Notes: a model not told the origin generated them from the letters alone. DNA of 64,000 bases from CAWKOH01 sp963851245 (GCA_963851245.1 CAWKOH010000016.1:124001-188000), one strand, 5' to 3'. Shown: positions 52,711 through 61,371, numbered from the stretch's first letter. Numbers and translations: made by a program.

Positions 52711-53841
52711 CTGGGCGGCGGCTACGAGGTCGGCGAACTGCTGGGCCGCGGCCGCGCTCATGCCGGGTAACAGGTGCTGGTAGGTGGCCATGGTGAAGCC
52801 GGGATGGGCGTGTCCGAGTCGTTCGCTCACCACTTTGATAGGGGTCCCCGCTACGACCAGCAGGGAGGCGTGGGTGTGGCGCAGACCGTGGATGGAAAGG
52901 CGGGGAAGTTCGCTGGCGCGGACGATCCGGTCGAAGAGTTGACTGAGCGAGTCCGGATTCAGCGGCCGCCCGGCGCGGTTCAGGAACATCCAGTCGTGCG
53001 GGCCGTGCGGTAGCCGTTCGGCCTGGAGACGGAACTGCCAGCGGCGCAACACGCAGGTGGTGGTGTGGTCGAGTTCGACGCTGCGGCGGCTGGTGCGGGT
53101 TTTGACCGCGAACTCGACCGGTCGGCCGCCTACGTTCTGCAGGGTGCGCGAGATCGACAGCCGGGATCCCGCGGGGTTGAGGTCCGACCATTTCAGTCCG
53201 ACGATCTCACCTCGGCGCATCCCGGTGTGGGCGGCCAAGTGCAGGGCGGGGTAGAGGCGTTGTCGGGCCGCGGCGACCAGGAACGCTGCCAGTTCCGCCG
53301 CGCTCCACGCCGCCGCGGCGGCGGTGGCTCGACGGCTCGGCCGACCGTGGCTGTCGTAGGCCACGTTGTGCGCCACCAGTTTTCGCTCGACGGCTTGGTC
53401 CAGGCCGGCTCGCACAATCATGTGCACCTCGTGGATGGTCTTGGGGGCCAGACCGGCGCCCGCCCTTCCGCCCGTGGTGGTCAAGGTTTCGTATAGCCGG
53501 TCGAGGTGATCGGCCCGCAACCTGGTTAGCGGGATGGTGCCGATGGCCGGGTTGATGTAGCGGTTGACGAACCAGGCGTAGCGGTAGGCGGTAGTGGCCC
53601 GGACGTGGCGTCGCTTCACTGGCAGCCACGTGTGGAGCATGAACTCGCCGAGGGTGAGTGCCCCGCTTCTCACCGGCGGCGGGCTGACCCGGTCGCGCTG
53701 TAGGCGAGCGGCCATCTCCTCCGCCTCGGCCCGGTCGACCCCGACGGGATGCCACCGCCGGCGTTCCCTTCCCGTCAACGGGTCGAGGCCGTCGTAGGCC
53801 ACGACATAGAAACGGTCTTTGCGCTGCACGATGTAGGTCAT
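52705..53841 (-). CDS. int: Tyrosine site-specific integrase (phage/ICE type)
   Basis: A 378-residue integrase. N-terminal arm-binding region has DPLTGRERRRWHPVG; a core-binding domain of about 100 residues begins TLGEFMLHTWLPVKRR. The catalytic domain has Arg in HTGMRRGEIVGLKWSD, HGLRHTHAS (HxxR), and LGHAHPGFTMATYQH, which carries the late His and the Tyr nucleophile. The ATG at 53841 is chosen from similarity to the second copy; the long upstream extension would overlap the toxin-antitoxin genes. It integrates the element into the tRNA-Met 3' end. Intact, unlike the copy at 59809. Confidence 0.93.
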   Translation of the reverse strand: MTYIVQRKDRFYVVAYDGLDPLTGRERRRWHPVGVDRAEAEEMAARLQRDRVSPPPVRSGALTLGEFMLHTWLPVKRRHVRATTAYRYAWFVNRYINPAIGTIPLTRLRADHLDRLYETLTTTGGRAGAGLAPKTIHEVHMIVRAGLDQAVERKLVAHNVAYDSHGRPSRRATAAAAAWSAAELAAFLVAAARQRLYPALHLAAHTGMRRGEIVGLKWSDLNPAGSRLSISRTLQNVGGRPVEFAVKTRTSRRSVELDHTTTCVLRRWQFRLQAERLPHGPHDWMFLNRAGRPLNPDSLSQLFDRIVRASELPRLSIHGLRHTHASLLVVAGTPIKVVSERLGHAHPGFTMATYQHLLPGMSAAAAQQFADLVAAAQR

Positions 53842-53947
53842 GGCCCAGTGTTGACCCCTTCGGAGCCAACCCGAAGAGCCCGCCACCGGGCCTGCACCGA
53901 CTCCCTTCACCTTCGAAGGTCTCTGCGCCGGGTATTCTGAGGGCGCA

Positions 53948-54106
53948 ATGTCGACCGAGCCGGTGGTGCCAGAGTCCCGATCTCTCGAGGTCCCAGTAGA
54001 GGAGCTGCTTCGTCGCGCCCGGCCACTGCCACCCCACGAGGAGATGGTTATCGCCGACCTGGACGACCACGAGGGCGCCGCGTTCCTCGCCGCCCTCAAG
54101 GGGTGA
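53948..54106 (+). CDS. Small VapB-like antitoxin
   Basis: A 52-residue acidic protein (VPVEELLRRARPLPPHEEMVIADLDDHEGAAFLAALKG) ending in an overlap with the toxin gene (GGTGA, the toxin GTG at 54103). Position, size and the acidic tail fit the antitoxin of the PIN toxin encoded next. No clear DNA-binding motif is visible in so short a protein. Confidence 0.65.
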   Translation: MSTEPVVPESRSLEVPVEELLRRARPLPPHEEMVIADLDDHEGAAFLAALKG

Positions 54107-54528
54107 GCGTCCGAGCATCGCGAGGTCCCATTGTCATCGACACCGACGTGTTCGGGGCCGATCTGGTCCGCCGGTCCGCTCTGGCGGAACAGTATGAGCC
54201 GATCATCGTCGGCAGACCGGCGTTCATCTCGTTTCAGACCGCGGCGGAACTGCGCTATGGGGCCCTGCGTCGAGGGTGGGGAGACAAGCGTATGCGGGAA
54301 CTGGAAGCCAAGATCGGCGCGGCGGAAACCGTGCACACGGGACCCGAGCTCATTTTTACCTACGCCCGGCTCCGAGCCGACTGTGAGCGCATCGGTCACG
54401 CGCTGGCTCAACGTGACCACGACGCCGACCGGTGGGTAGCGGCGACGGCCCTGCGCCTCGGGATACCCCTCGTTTCCAACGACGGTATCTTCGATGTCGT
54501 CCCCGGCCTCGTAGTCGAGAAGCCCTAG
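54103..54528 (+). CDS. vapC: VapC-like PIN-domain toxin
   Basis: A 141-residue PIN ribonuclease. The acidic active-site residues are in VIDTDVFGADL, the Glu in FQTAAELRYGA, the Asp in HDADRWVAATAL and the Asp in SNDGIFD. It cleaves RNA when its antitoxin is lost. GTG start overlapping the antitoxin stop. Helps stabilise the integrative element. Confidence 0.9.
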   Translation: MSVRASRGPIVIDTDVFGADLVRRSALAEQYEPIIVGRPAFISFQTAAELRYGALRRGWGDKRMRELEAKIGAAETVHTGPELIFTYARLRADCERIGHALAQRDHDADRWVAATALRLGIPLVSNDGIFDVVPGLVVEKP

Positions 54529-54679
54529 CGCAGGCACAGTGAATATCGAACCAATTCGGGAACTGACGTCCGCTGGAGGTTCCCCTCATATCTGACTGGC
54601 TCGTTCCCAACTCGTCGCCGGCTTTAGGTAGCGACCGTTGTGGGTTCTAAACCCGAAGGACGCATAAAGGAAGTCAACC

Positions 54680-54886
54680 ATGACTGACTCTCTGATCACG
54701 GGCCGAGGTGGTTCACAAGAGCGATCGGTCCGGGTTCCTGGATACTGGGTGACCTCTGCTGGCCATCCGGCACCTGGCCTACTACCCGACCATGAGTGCT
54801 TCTACAGTGGCTACTTCTGGGCCGGCTTCCTTACCGCGCGGACGCTGTCGTCTATGCCACGGTTGGCGGCTCCTTCGAATGACTGA
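54680..54886 (+). CDS. Small hypothetical protein, unrecognised
   Basis: A 68-residue frame with a convincing ribosome site (AAAGGA, 9 bp before the ATG). Sequence (RVPGYWVTSAGHPAPGLLPDHE) shows no domain. A second short frame (from about 54880, MTDDVYWANQILLRRHRTQDSGD) follows with overlapping ends. Typical of small cargo genes of integrative elements; low confidence. Confidence 0.35.
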   Translation: MTDSLITGRGGSQERSVRVPGYWVTSAGHPAPGLLPDHECFYSGYFWAGFLTARTLSSMPRLAAPSND

Positions 54887-55000
54887 CGACGTGTACTGGG
54901 CAAACCAGATCCTACTGCGTCGGCACCGCACCCAGGACTCGGGCGACGAGCGGTTGACGATGGCTGCATCCGCCCCGGAGTGAGTGTCCACAGGCACAGG

Positions 55001-55198
55001 TCAAGAGGCATCACCGCGCTCACCGTCCATCAGCGCCCGGAGACGGCTGCGCGGCACAACGACCCGCCTACCGAATCGAATCGACGGAATCACGCCCTCC
55101 CGGATCATCTTGTACGCCAATCCTCGGGGGATACCTAAGAGCCGGGCAGCCTCCTCGACCGTCAATACCAGCGGATCGTCCACCATGGGGCATTGCAT
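55001..55198 (-). CDS. xis: Excisionase / MerR-type helix-turn-helix protein
   Basis: A 65-residue DNA-binding protein with the excisionase-type winged helix: LTVEEAARLLGIPRGLAYKMIREGVIPSIRFGRRVVVPRSRL. Such proteins bend att DNA to favour excision by the integrase. It is on the same strand as the integrase, 1.2 kb upstream of it, with the toxin-antitoxin pair in between on the other strand. Confidence 0.88.
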   Translation of the reverse strand: MQCPMVDDPLVLTVEEAARLLGIPRGLAYKMIREGVIPSIRFGRRVVVPRSRLRALMDGERGDAS

Positions 55199-56103
55199 TC
55201 AAAAATATGAGTTCCTTCACTGCGGATCAGCGTAGCTATATCGATGTCGAATCTTAAATCGCTATCTGGCTACCCCCTGGAGAAACGGGAGGCAGCTCCA
55301 AGCGGACTCCCAAAGCTTTCGCTTGTTGCCGCTCAAATGGGCTGGAGTAGACCTGAGCAGCCAAAATGCCGAACCGCCGCGTGGTCCAGCAGGCCCTCGT
55401 AGGCCGCAGTTGGCTCGAGATTTTGGCCGTTATTAAGGCCATCGGGGAGAATAGGAAAGACGTCGGAGATGAGACTGACTCGATCCTGGCCTCCCGTAAC
55501 ACTAATGGTCTCGCCAATGTCGGTAGGGCCGAAAGGGTACCTGACGCGTGCAGGAGACCTCTGCAGCGGTCTCTCCAGCAAAGCAACGGACTCGTATAGG
55601 GTGCGCCTGTTCTGGCGGGCCGTTTCAGGCTGGAAACAAGAGTCCTGTGTTGCGATGATGAGGGCTCAGGCGGGTCCCAAGTGGTGCTTCGTGGCACGAG
55701 TTTGTGTCCAAATCCGTGTCCAAATCGCAACCCTCCTGAGCTGGCGAGCCGGGCCAAGAACAGTCGAACGTTGGGACTCACTGCTAATGCAGGCGCAGCT
55801 CGCTCTTGAGGGTGGGATCCAGCTGCGGATTTCTGTAAAGAATCAGGTCAGGGCGGCCATTCGGGCACCCGAACGCATCGCCGCAAATTGCCACTCATGG
55901 CCACCATTTTGATTCTCCTGTTGAATCAGAGCTGATCGCACCTCTTGATGGATTGCCCTTGCCAACGGCACTAAGCGTGGTTCGGATTCGGGACGGGGCC
56001 AGCGTTGACTCACGGTAGAGGGGGACCTCACGGGCGCGTCGAGAACAGGACCCGATCAACTAGGCGCCGCGATCCGCGACCATAGGTCGGCAGATGGGAT
56101 CGT
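55199..56103. other. Gene-poor stretch of the integrative element
   Basis: I cannot support a complete gene here. The most protein-like frame is on the minus strand from about 55668 to 55333 (RYPFGPTDIGETISVTGG and LISDVFPILPDGLNNG), which has no start codon or family I recognise and may be a fragment. Overlapping frames on both strands are probably spurious. Base composition is more even than in the surrounding genes. Confidence 0.4.
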
Positions 56104-57056
56104 TCACGTAGTCGGGGCCTCGATGACATGGCGCATTCCAGGCGCGATCTTCATGAGCCGGGACTCCCGCCAGTATCGCTCGACGTCGTACTCGGTGGCG
56201 CAGCCGAGCCCGCCGCGGGTCTGAACGGCCCAGTCCGCGGCGAAGTAGCCGGCGTCAGCCGCCAGGCATTTCGCCATGATGGCCTGCTCGCCGCAGCTCA
56301 ATCCACTAGTCGTTGCGCCACGACACCTCGCGGACGGCCAGCTCGGCGGCGTGCAATCGGGTATGAGCTTCGGCGAGCGGGAAGGCGATCCCATGCTTGG
56401 CTCCGATGGCCCGGTCGGAGACCTTGCACTGGCCCGCATATTCGACCGCGTGGCCAACGGGAGCCTTACCGAAACCGAGGGCCTCGGAGGCAACCAGGAT
56501 TCGCTCGGGATTCAAATCGTCGAGAAGATGGCGGAGACCCTTGCCCTCCTCTCCCACCCGGTCGGCGACCGCAACTACGTAGTCGTCGTAGCGCACCTCG
56601 CAGGATGCCACTGCGTTGCGGGCCGCCTTGCGTATGGGCCGGGTGTCGACACTGGGCGATTGAAGAACGACCAGGAGGAGCGTCATCCCGTCCATCCGGC
56701 CGGCGGCCTGCTCCGTCTTGGTCGTCCGCACCAGGAGCAGCACCTTCTCTCAGTCCTCGGCCTTCGACGACTACACCTTCTGGCCCCCTCCTCGCAATGG
56801 TTGCCCTGGCGCACCGCGAAGGTCCGGATGGCCGAGGTTTCGGTGCCCGAATCCGGTTCGGTCACCCCGAAGGCCACGTGGAGATCCCCGCTGGCAACAC
56901 TGGGAAGGTACTTGGCTCGCATCTCCTCTGAACCGTGCTTCAGTACCGGATTCATCACGAAGATGGGCACATGGATGGCGCTGCATCCGTTCATGGCCGC
57001 ACCGCTGGCCGCCACCTCTTCGAGAATGATCGACGCCTCGCTGATCCCCCGGCGCC
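56104..57056 (-). pseudogene. Acyl-CoA dehydrogenase remnant
   Basis: Minus-strand pieces in order: SEASIILEEVAASGAAMNG, IHVPIFVMNPVLKHGSEEMRAKYLPSVASGDLHVAFGVTEPDSGTETSAIRT, then SEALGFGKAPVGHAVEYAG in another frame, and finally DWAVQTRGGLGCATEYDVERYWRESRLMKIAPGM. At least two frame changes occur (near 56770 and 56300). The N-terminal 70 or so residues are replaced by a recombinase fragment at about 57057. It is not in the operator regulon and is a decayed cargo or host gene. Confidence 0.8.
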
Positions 57057-57608
57057 CCCATGACGAACTTTCGGGGCATAGCCCCGACGCTGGCGCCCGG
57101 CCCAGAACCCGGCCAGATCCCGGGCCTGCGCCTGGCCGAGGGTTTCCCTGCCGACCTCGTCGAGGTAGGCCAGGAACTGGTCCGCCGCGCGTTGCTTCGT
57201 CGCGACGCTGGCATCCGCGTTGCCCCGCCGCCGGCACGCCGCGAGGTATCCGTCCCTGGCTGCGCGGAAACGCGTCGGGCAGCGCTCGACCAGCGGCGCT
57301 GTGGCCTGGCCCACCCGGGGCAGACCCCCATCCAGGCATTCCATCAGGAGGATCAGGGGCCGACGCGCGAGCTGGGCACGTCTGGAACTCGTCGGCTCGC
57401 GCAGCCCCGCAAGCCTGAACCCGGACCGCTCGGCGACAAAATCGAGGCACTCCGCCTCGGTCGGGAGTACCTGCACGTGGGCCTCGAGGAACCTGGCGAA
57501 CGCGTTGAACTCCGCTTCGTGGCGCTTGATCGTTGCCCTCGACCTGCCCGCCGCCATCAACGCGACGATCACCCGCGCTGACGCTTCGCGAACGTCTGCA
57601 GTGTCCAT
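57057..57608 (-). pseudogene. Tyrosine recombinase, N-terminal fragment
   Basis: The minus strand encodes an N-terminal core-binding region (VALMAAGRSRATIKRHEAEFNAFARFLEAH, then QRAADQFLAYLDEVGRETLGQAQARDLAGFWAGRQRRGYAPKV). It stops where the SAM-like domain should lead into the catalytic half. There the sequence changes abruptly to the acyl-CoA dehydrogenase remnant. No catalytic residues are present. Confidence 0.7.
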
Positions 57609-57786
57609 AGGAATCGGCCTTTCTCTCGTGACGAACAGGCGATTCTTCGCCGCGCTCTCAGCTCAGGCGCTAGCGGCGTTCTCCCGCACGGACCGCAAAT
57701 CCCCTACTGGATCGAAAACACGGACCTGATCGGACGCATAGACAACAAGTCAGACGAACCGGAGTGCTGGCCCGCACGATCCCGGA

Positions 57787-57852
57787 TTATGTGGCCGGAA
57801 CCGGCCCGGACGAACCCCGCCAGCAGCGGAAACACCCCTGCCGGCCACATAA
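57787..57852. repeat. Inverted repeat TTATGTGGCCGG, copy 1
   Basis: TTATGTGGCCGG (57787-57798) and its exact complement CCGGCCACATAA (57841-57852) flank a 42-bp loop. The same hairpin recurs at 58131-58204 on the other side of the recombinase fragment, so the two may be ends of a mobile element. Confidence 0.7.
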
Positions 57853-57874
57853 CCCAGGCGTCCACGTAATGTCT

Positions 57875-57896
57875 CTTATGGAGAATTCTCCATAAG
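57875..57896. repeat. Perfect 22-bp palindrome
   Basis: CTTATGGAGAA followed by its exact reverse complement TTCTCCATAAG. It ends at the point where the recombinase C-terminal fragment begins, so it may mark a recombination junction. Confidence 0.75.
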
Positions 57897-58127
57897 CGCC
57901 ACACCGCTGCGGTCCACCTCCTCGAAGCAGGAGTCGAAGTCAACGTCATCCGAGGCTGGCTCGGACACGCCGACCTGACCACCACCAACCGTTACGCCGA
58001 GATCAACACCAGAGCCAAGATCGAAGCCCTACGGGCCACCGAGCCACCGAGTTCTTCGGGGGCATCCCGCAACGGACCCGTCTGGCGATCAGACGAATCA
58101 CTGCTCAACTGGCTCTCATCGCTCTGA
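57891..58127 (+). pseudogene. Tyrosine recombinase C-terminal fragment (third gene of a recombinase trio?)
   Basis: The frame reads HKRHTAAVHLLEAGVEVNVIRGWLGHADLTTTNRYAEINTRAKIEAL to a stop at 58125-58127. This is the last quarter of a tyrosine recombinase: the RHT block, LGH and the Tyr nucleophile in NRYAE. The motif resembles the third recombinase of recombinase-in-trio (RIT) elements. Everything upstream is missing. The frame is flanked by the two TTATGTGGCC hairpins. Confidence 0.7.
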
Positions 58128-58130
58128 TCG

Positions 58131-58204
58131 TTATGTGGCCGAGATCATGTAGCGGCTGCCGAGCGCCCCCGCAACAGGCGGTGCCCACGAAGGCGGCCAC
58201 ATAA
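58131..58204. repeat. Inverted repeat TTATGTGGCCG, copy 2
   Basis: TTATGTGGCCG (58131-58141) pairs with CGGCCACATAA (58194-58204), 52-bp loop. It starts 3 bp after the recombinase stop codon and repeats the hairpin at 57787. Confidence 0.7.
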
Positions 58205-58225
58205 CCGGGCCGTCTACATAACCCC

Positions 58226-58555
58226 GACAACATGTCCACCGCGGTGACCAAGGCCGACCGGATCGACCCCCGGCTGAACCAGGCGTTCGTCGAGTACGCC
58301 CAGGCTCGGGGGTTCGTGATCGACCCGGCCCGGATGCGCCCCCCGACCGACAAAGCCCAGGGTGGAACGCACGGTGCCGTTCGTGTGCAACAGTTTCTTC
58401 GCCGGGGAGGACTTCATCGACCTGGCCGACGCCCAGCGCCGGGCGGTCGAGTGGTGCCGGGTGCGGGCCGGGCAAAGAGTGCACGGCACGCATGCCTGCC
58501 TGCCGGTGCAACTGTTCGAGCTGGAGGAGAAACCCCGGCTCCTGCCAGCACCTTC
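58226..58555 (+). pseudogene. IS21-family IstA transposase fragment
   Basis: Two frames join near 58360: VTKADRIDPRLNQAFVEYAQARGFVIDPARMRPPTDKAQ, then VERTVPFVCNSFFAGEDFIDLADAQRRAVEWC and LPVQLFELEEKPRLLPAP. This is the end of the integrase core and the C-terminal part of IstA. The start, the catalytic DDE N-terminal part and the istB partner are absent. Confidence 0.82.
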
Positions 58556-58594
58556 AACCCGCAGATTTTGTGGACGATGTGCTACGATGATGAC

Positions 58595-58985
58595 ATGTCG
58601 GAGAACGTGTCCGTCCGGTTGGAGGACAGTTTGGCTCAGCGTCTTCGTCTGCGAGCACGCGGCAGCGGGAGAGACTCTTTCGGATCGTCTACGCCGCTAT
58701 GCCGAAGAAGGAGTTCGCCGGGACGAACATCCGTTGATCACCTTCCGTGACGGACCCACCGGGCGCCGTGCCGGCCTGGTCGGCGGTCCTGACGTGTGGG
58801 AAGTGGTGATGTGGGTCGAGGACCTGGCGGGCGAGCGTGATCCGGTGGCCCTGCTGGTCGACGAGTTGACGCTCAGCCGTCCACAGATCGAAGCGGCCCT
58901 GCGCTATCGAGGCGCCTACCCAGATGAAGTAGATGCGCGCATCGACCTGCACCGCCAAGACACGGCTGCGGCCTCGAACGCTTGA
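58595..58985 (+). CDS. DUF433-like antitoxin (frameshift near 58655)
   Basis: The start MSENVSVRLEDSLAQRLRLR resembles a ribbon-helix-helix or short DNA-binding N-terminus. After a one-base change it continues ETLSDRLRRYAEEGVRRDEHPLITFRDGPTGRRAGLVGG, then DVWEVVMWVEDLAGERDPVALLVDELTLSRPQIEAALRYRGAYPDEVDA. That is the DUF433 pattern of antitoxins paired with DUF5615 toxins. Its stop overlaps the toxin start. The frameshift, if real, would leave the toxin without a partner, so a sequence error is likely. Confidence 0.7.
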
Positions 58986-59338
58986 AGGTCCTCCTCGATG
59001 AGATGTACCCGCCGGCCCTGGCCGAGGCGTTACGAGCCGGTGGTCTAGAGGCGGCTACTGTCGCCGAACGGGGGTTAGCCGGACGGTCCGATCCAGACGT
59101 CCTGGCCACCGCTGCAGCCGAAGGGTACGTGCTGCTCAGCGAGAATGTCTCCGACTTCGCTCGGATCGCCGCCGATCGCCTCACGGCAGGAGAACATCAC
59201 GCGGGTGTGCTGATCGCTCTGTCCTCTCGCTTCTCCCGTCGTCCTGGTGGGATTCCCAAGATTTCCGCAGCGGTCCGCGCTCTTACAGAGGAAGACCTGG
59301 AGGACCGTCTTGTGTACCTAGAACAGCCGTCCGAATAG
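58982..59338 (+). CDS. DUF5615 PIN-like toxin
   Basis: A 118-residue protein. It begins KVLLDEMYPPALAEALRAGG and has DVLATAAAEGYVLLSENVSDF, with the acidic residues of the PIN-like active site. The C-terminus is LEDRLVYLEQP. The TTG start overlaps the antitoxin stop by 4 bp. A second addiction-type module on the same element. Confidence 0.82.
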   Translation: MKVLLDEMYPPALAEALRAGGLEAATVAERGLAGRSDPDVLATAAAEGYVLLSENVSDFARIAADRLTAGEHHAGVLIALSSRFSRRPGGIPKISAAVRALTEEDLEDRLVYLEQPSE

Positions 59339-59633
59339 AGCCAGCTTGTCGCCCCCGGTGTCTGCTGTCAGGCGTCCGATTATCGCGACGGCAGCGTCGC
59401 CCGTATAACGGTTAGGTGGCACACCCCAGACGTGCCCATGGAGCGATCTCTCCTGAGTTTCCTAATGGCCGATGTGTCCTTCTCGATTGATCGGAATCCA
59501 TCCCGACACCATCCCGACAAACACATCCATCGACCGTTTTGGCGTCGTCGCAGGCCAGGCCGCCAAGAAGACGAAAAGTGCTGGTCAAACGTCAGAAACA
59601 GGTATGTTCGAGTACACCGAGGTTTACCGCGCA
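59339..59633. other. Non-coding left arm of the second att site
   Basis: No supported gene. It contains paired 10-bp direct repeats CATCCCGACA at 59499-59508 and 59510-59519, in the same place relative to the att core as the CATCCCTGAAT pair of copy 1. Likely integrase or excisionase arm sites. Confidence 0.5.
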
Positions 59634-59677
59634 GCTCATAACCCGAAGGTCGCTGGTTCAAATCCAGCCCCCGCCAC
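59634..59677 (+). repeat. Attachment core: tRNA-Met 3' fragment, copy 2
   Basis: Identical in all 44 bases to 52520-52563, 7114 bp away, then diverges (TAC in place of CAA). Lacks the 5' half of the tRNA. The two copies delimit a 7.1-kb element carrying int, vapBC-like, xis and the DUF433/DUF5615 pair. Confidence 0.85.
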
Positions 59678-59795
59678 TACGTGAAGGCCCAGGTCAGCGA
59701 CCTGAGCCCCCTTACCTTCGGGTTTTCGAATCACCGGCCATGTCTACCGGCTGATCGGTGTTCGAGTGCCGTGACCGGGGGTTTCGCGCGATTTT

Positions 59796-59817
59796 GGCCG
59801 GTAGACGTCTACCGGCC
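59796..59817. repeat. 22-bp palindrome over the second integrase stop
   Basis: GGCCGGTAGAC with its exact reverse complement. The stop codon of the integrase lies inside. A half copy (GTCTACCGGC) is at 59742-59751. Same layout as at 52639-52710. Confidence 0.65.
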
Positions 59818-60943
59818 GGGTTCGGCCAGCAGGTCAGCGAATTGCTGGGCCGCGGCCGCGCTCATGCCGGGTAACGGGTGCTGGTAGGTGGCCATGGTGA
59901 ATCCGGGATGGGCGTGGCCGAGACGCTCGCTTACCACCTTTATCGGAGCCCCGGCGGCGACGAGCAGGGAGGCGTGGGTGTGGCGGAGCCCGTGTATGGA
60001 GATGCGGGGAGTCCGCTGGCCCGGACGATACGGTCGAACAGTTGGCTGAGCGAATCCGGGTTCATTGGCCGGCCGGACCGGTTGACGAACATCCAGTCGT
60101 GCTCGCCGGCAGAGAGCTGTTCCCGCTGGAGACGGATGCGCCAGAGGCGAGCTGGTAGGTGGTGGATCGGTCGAGGTCGACGCTGCGGCGGCTGGTGCGG
60201 GTCTTGACCGGGAACTCGACGGGTCGGCCCCCGACGTTCTGGACGGTGCGGGTGATCGACAGGCGGGAGCGGGATTCATCGAGGTCGGACCATTTGAGTC
60301 CGACGATCTCGCCGCGTCGCATCCCGGTATGGGCGGCGAGGTGCAGGGCCGGATATAAGCGTTGCGTCGCCGCTGCATCAAGAAAGGCTCGGAGCTCGGC
60401 GACGCTCCATACCGGGGCTGCGGTGGTGGCCCTGCGGGTGGGCCGCGCGTGGCTGTCGTGCGCCACGTTGTGGGCAACCAATTTCCTTTCGACGGCCTGG
60501 TCGAGGCAGGCGCGGATGATCATGTGTACCTCGTGGATGGTCTTGGGGGCCAGACCCGCTCCAGTCCTGCCGCCGGTATGGGCCAAGGTTTCGTACAGCC
60601 CGTCGAGATGGTCGGCTCTGAGTTGGCGCAGCGGCACCTCGCCGAGCGCCGGGATGATGTAGTGCTCGGCGAACCAGCCGTAGCGGTAGGCGGTTGTGGC
60701 CCTCACCTGGCGGCGCTTTTGCGGCATCCACGTGCCCCTCAGGAACTCGCCCAGAGTGTTCGAGCCGTTCCGGGGTGGGGGAGGCTGTACACGATCTTGT
60801 CGGAGACGAGCGACGACCGCCTCTGCTTCGTGGCGGTCGGCGCCCACCGGATGCCATCGGCGACGCTCCCGGCCGGTCAGTGCGTCCAGTCCGTCATACA
60901 CGACCACTGAGAAGCGGTCGTTGCGTTTCACCATGTAGGTCAT
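59809..60943 (-). pseudogene. int: Tyrosine integrase, second copy, frameshifted
   Basis: Closely related to the integrase at 52705 (YDGLDALTGRERRRWHPVG, HTGMRRGEIVGLKWSDL, HGLRHTHASLLVAAG, LGHAHPGFTMATYQH). Two frame changes, near 60153 and 60008, interrupt the segment between the first catalytic Arg and the HxxR motif. The middle piece still reads as EHDWMFVNRSGRPMNPDSLSQLFDRIV. The ATG at 60943 is by analogy with copy 1. Either a recent pseudogene or the product of two indel errors. Confidence 0.85.
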
Positions 60944-61055
60944 GACCAAGTCTTGACCCCTTCGACGCCAACCCGAAGATCACCGTGTGTACAACTCGAT
61001 GCCCGCTCAGGGGGTTGCCTCCACCGGTACCAGATCGTAACGCTTGACGTTATTA
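60938..61055. repeat. Integrase-leader/HigBA-promoter segment, right copy
   Basis: A 118-bp segment between the integrase start and the higB promoter that is matched by 631-749 at the other end of the window. Its first 40 bp (ttgaccccttcg and gccaacccgaag) also recur before the integrase at 53841. This is a conserved leader of these elements. Confidence 0.75.
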
Positions 61056-61072
61056 ACGAGCACCGTTACTAT
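61038..61072 (+). promoter_or_regulatory. HigBA promoter with operator
   Basis: The palindrome TAACG-CTTGA-CGTTA (61038-61052) overlaps the -35 TTGACG (61044-61049). The -10 TACTAT (61067-61072) follows after 17 bp. The predicted transcript start is at about 61079, so the toxin GTG at 61080 would be leaderless. HigA-type antitoxins bind such repeats. Confidence 0.75.
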
Positions 61073-61079
61073 GGGGGCG

Positions 61080-61361
61080 GTGCTGAGGTCGTTCGCCGAC
61101 AAGGACACCGAGGCGATCTGGAACCGCCGACGCGTCCGCAAGTTCGACCCCGTCACAGCCCGTATCGCCCTTCGAAAACCCCTCATCCTCGACGCCGCAG
61201 AGAATCTCAACGACCTCCGAGTTCCCCCGGGCAACCGCTTGGAAAAGTTGAAAGGCGACCGGTCCGGCCAACACAGCATCCGCATCAACGATCAGTGGCG
61301 GATCTGTTTCAAATGGACCGGCTCGGGCCCGACCGAGGTTGAAATAGTCGACTACCACTGA
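61080..61361 (+). CDS. higB: HigB/RelE-family toxin
   Basis: A toxin of about 93 residues: VLRSFADKDTEAIWNRRRVRKFD, LNDLRVPPGNRLEKLKGDRSGQHSIRINDQWRICFKW and the closing VEIVDYH. This is the RelE-fold pattern of HigB toxins, ribosome-dependent mRNA interferases. An ATG at 61071 is an alternative start, but it overlaps the -10 box, so GTG 61080 is preferred. The antitoxin follows 10 bp later in the toxin-first order normal for higBA. Confidence 0.9.
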   Translation: MLRSFADKDTEAIWNRRRVRKFDPVTARIALRKPLILDAAENLNDLRVPPGNRLEKLKGDRSGQHSIRINDQWRICFKWTGSGPTEVEIVDYH

Positions 61362-61371
61362 GGCCACCACC

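Noticed and set aside
54541..54679. Possible tRNA-like region before the small hypothetical gene
   Set aside because: Contains a T-arm-like GGGTTCTAAACCC, but no acceptor or anticodon stems can be built around it.
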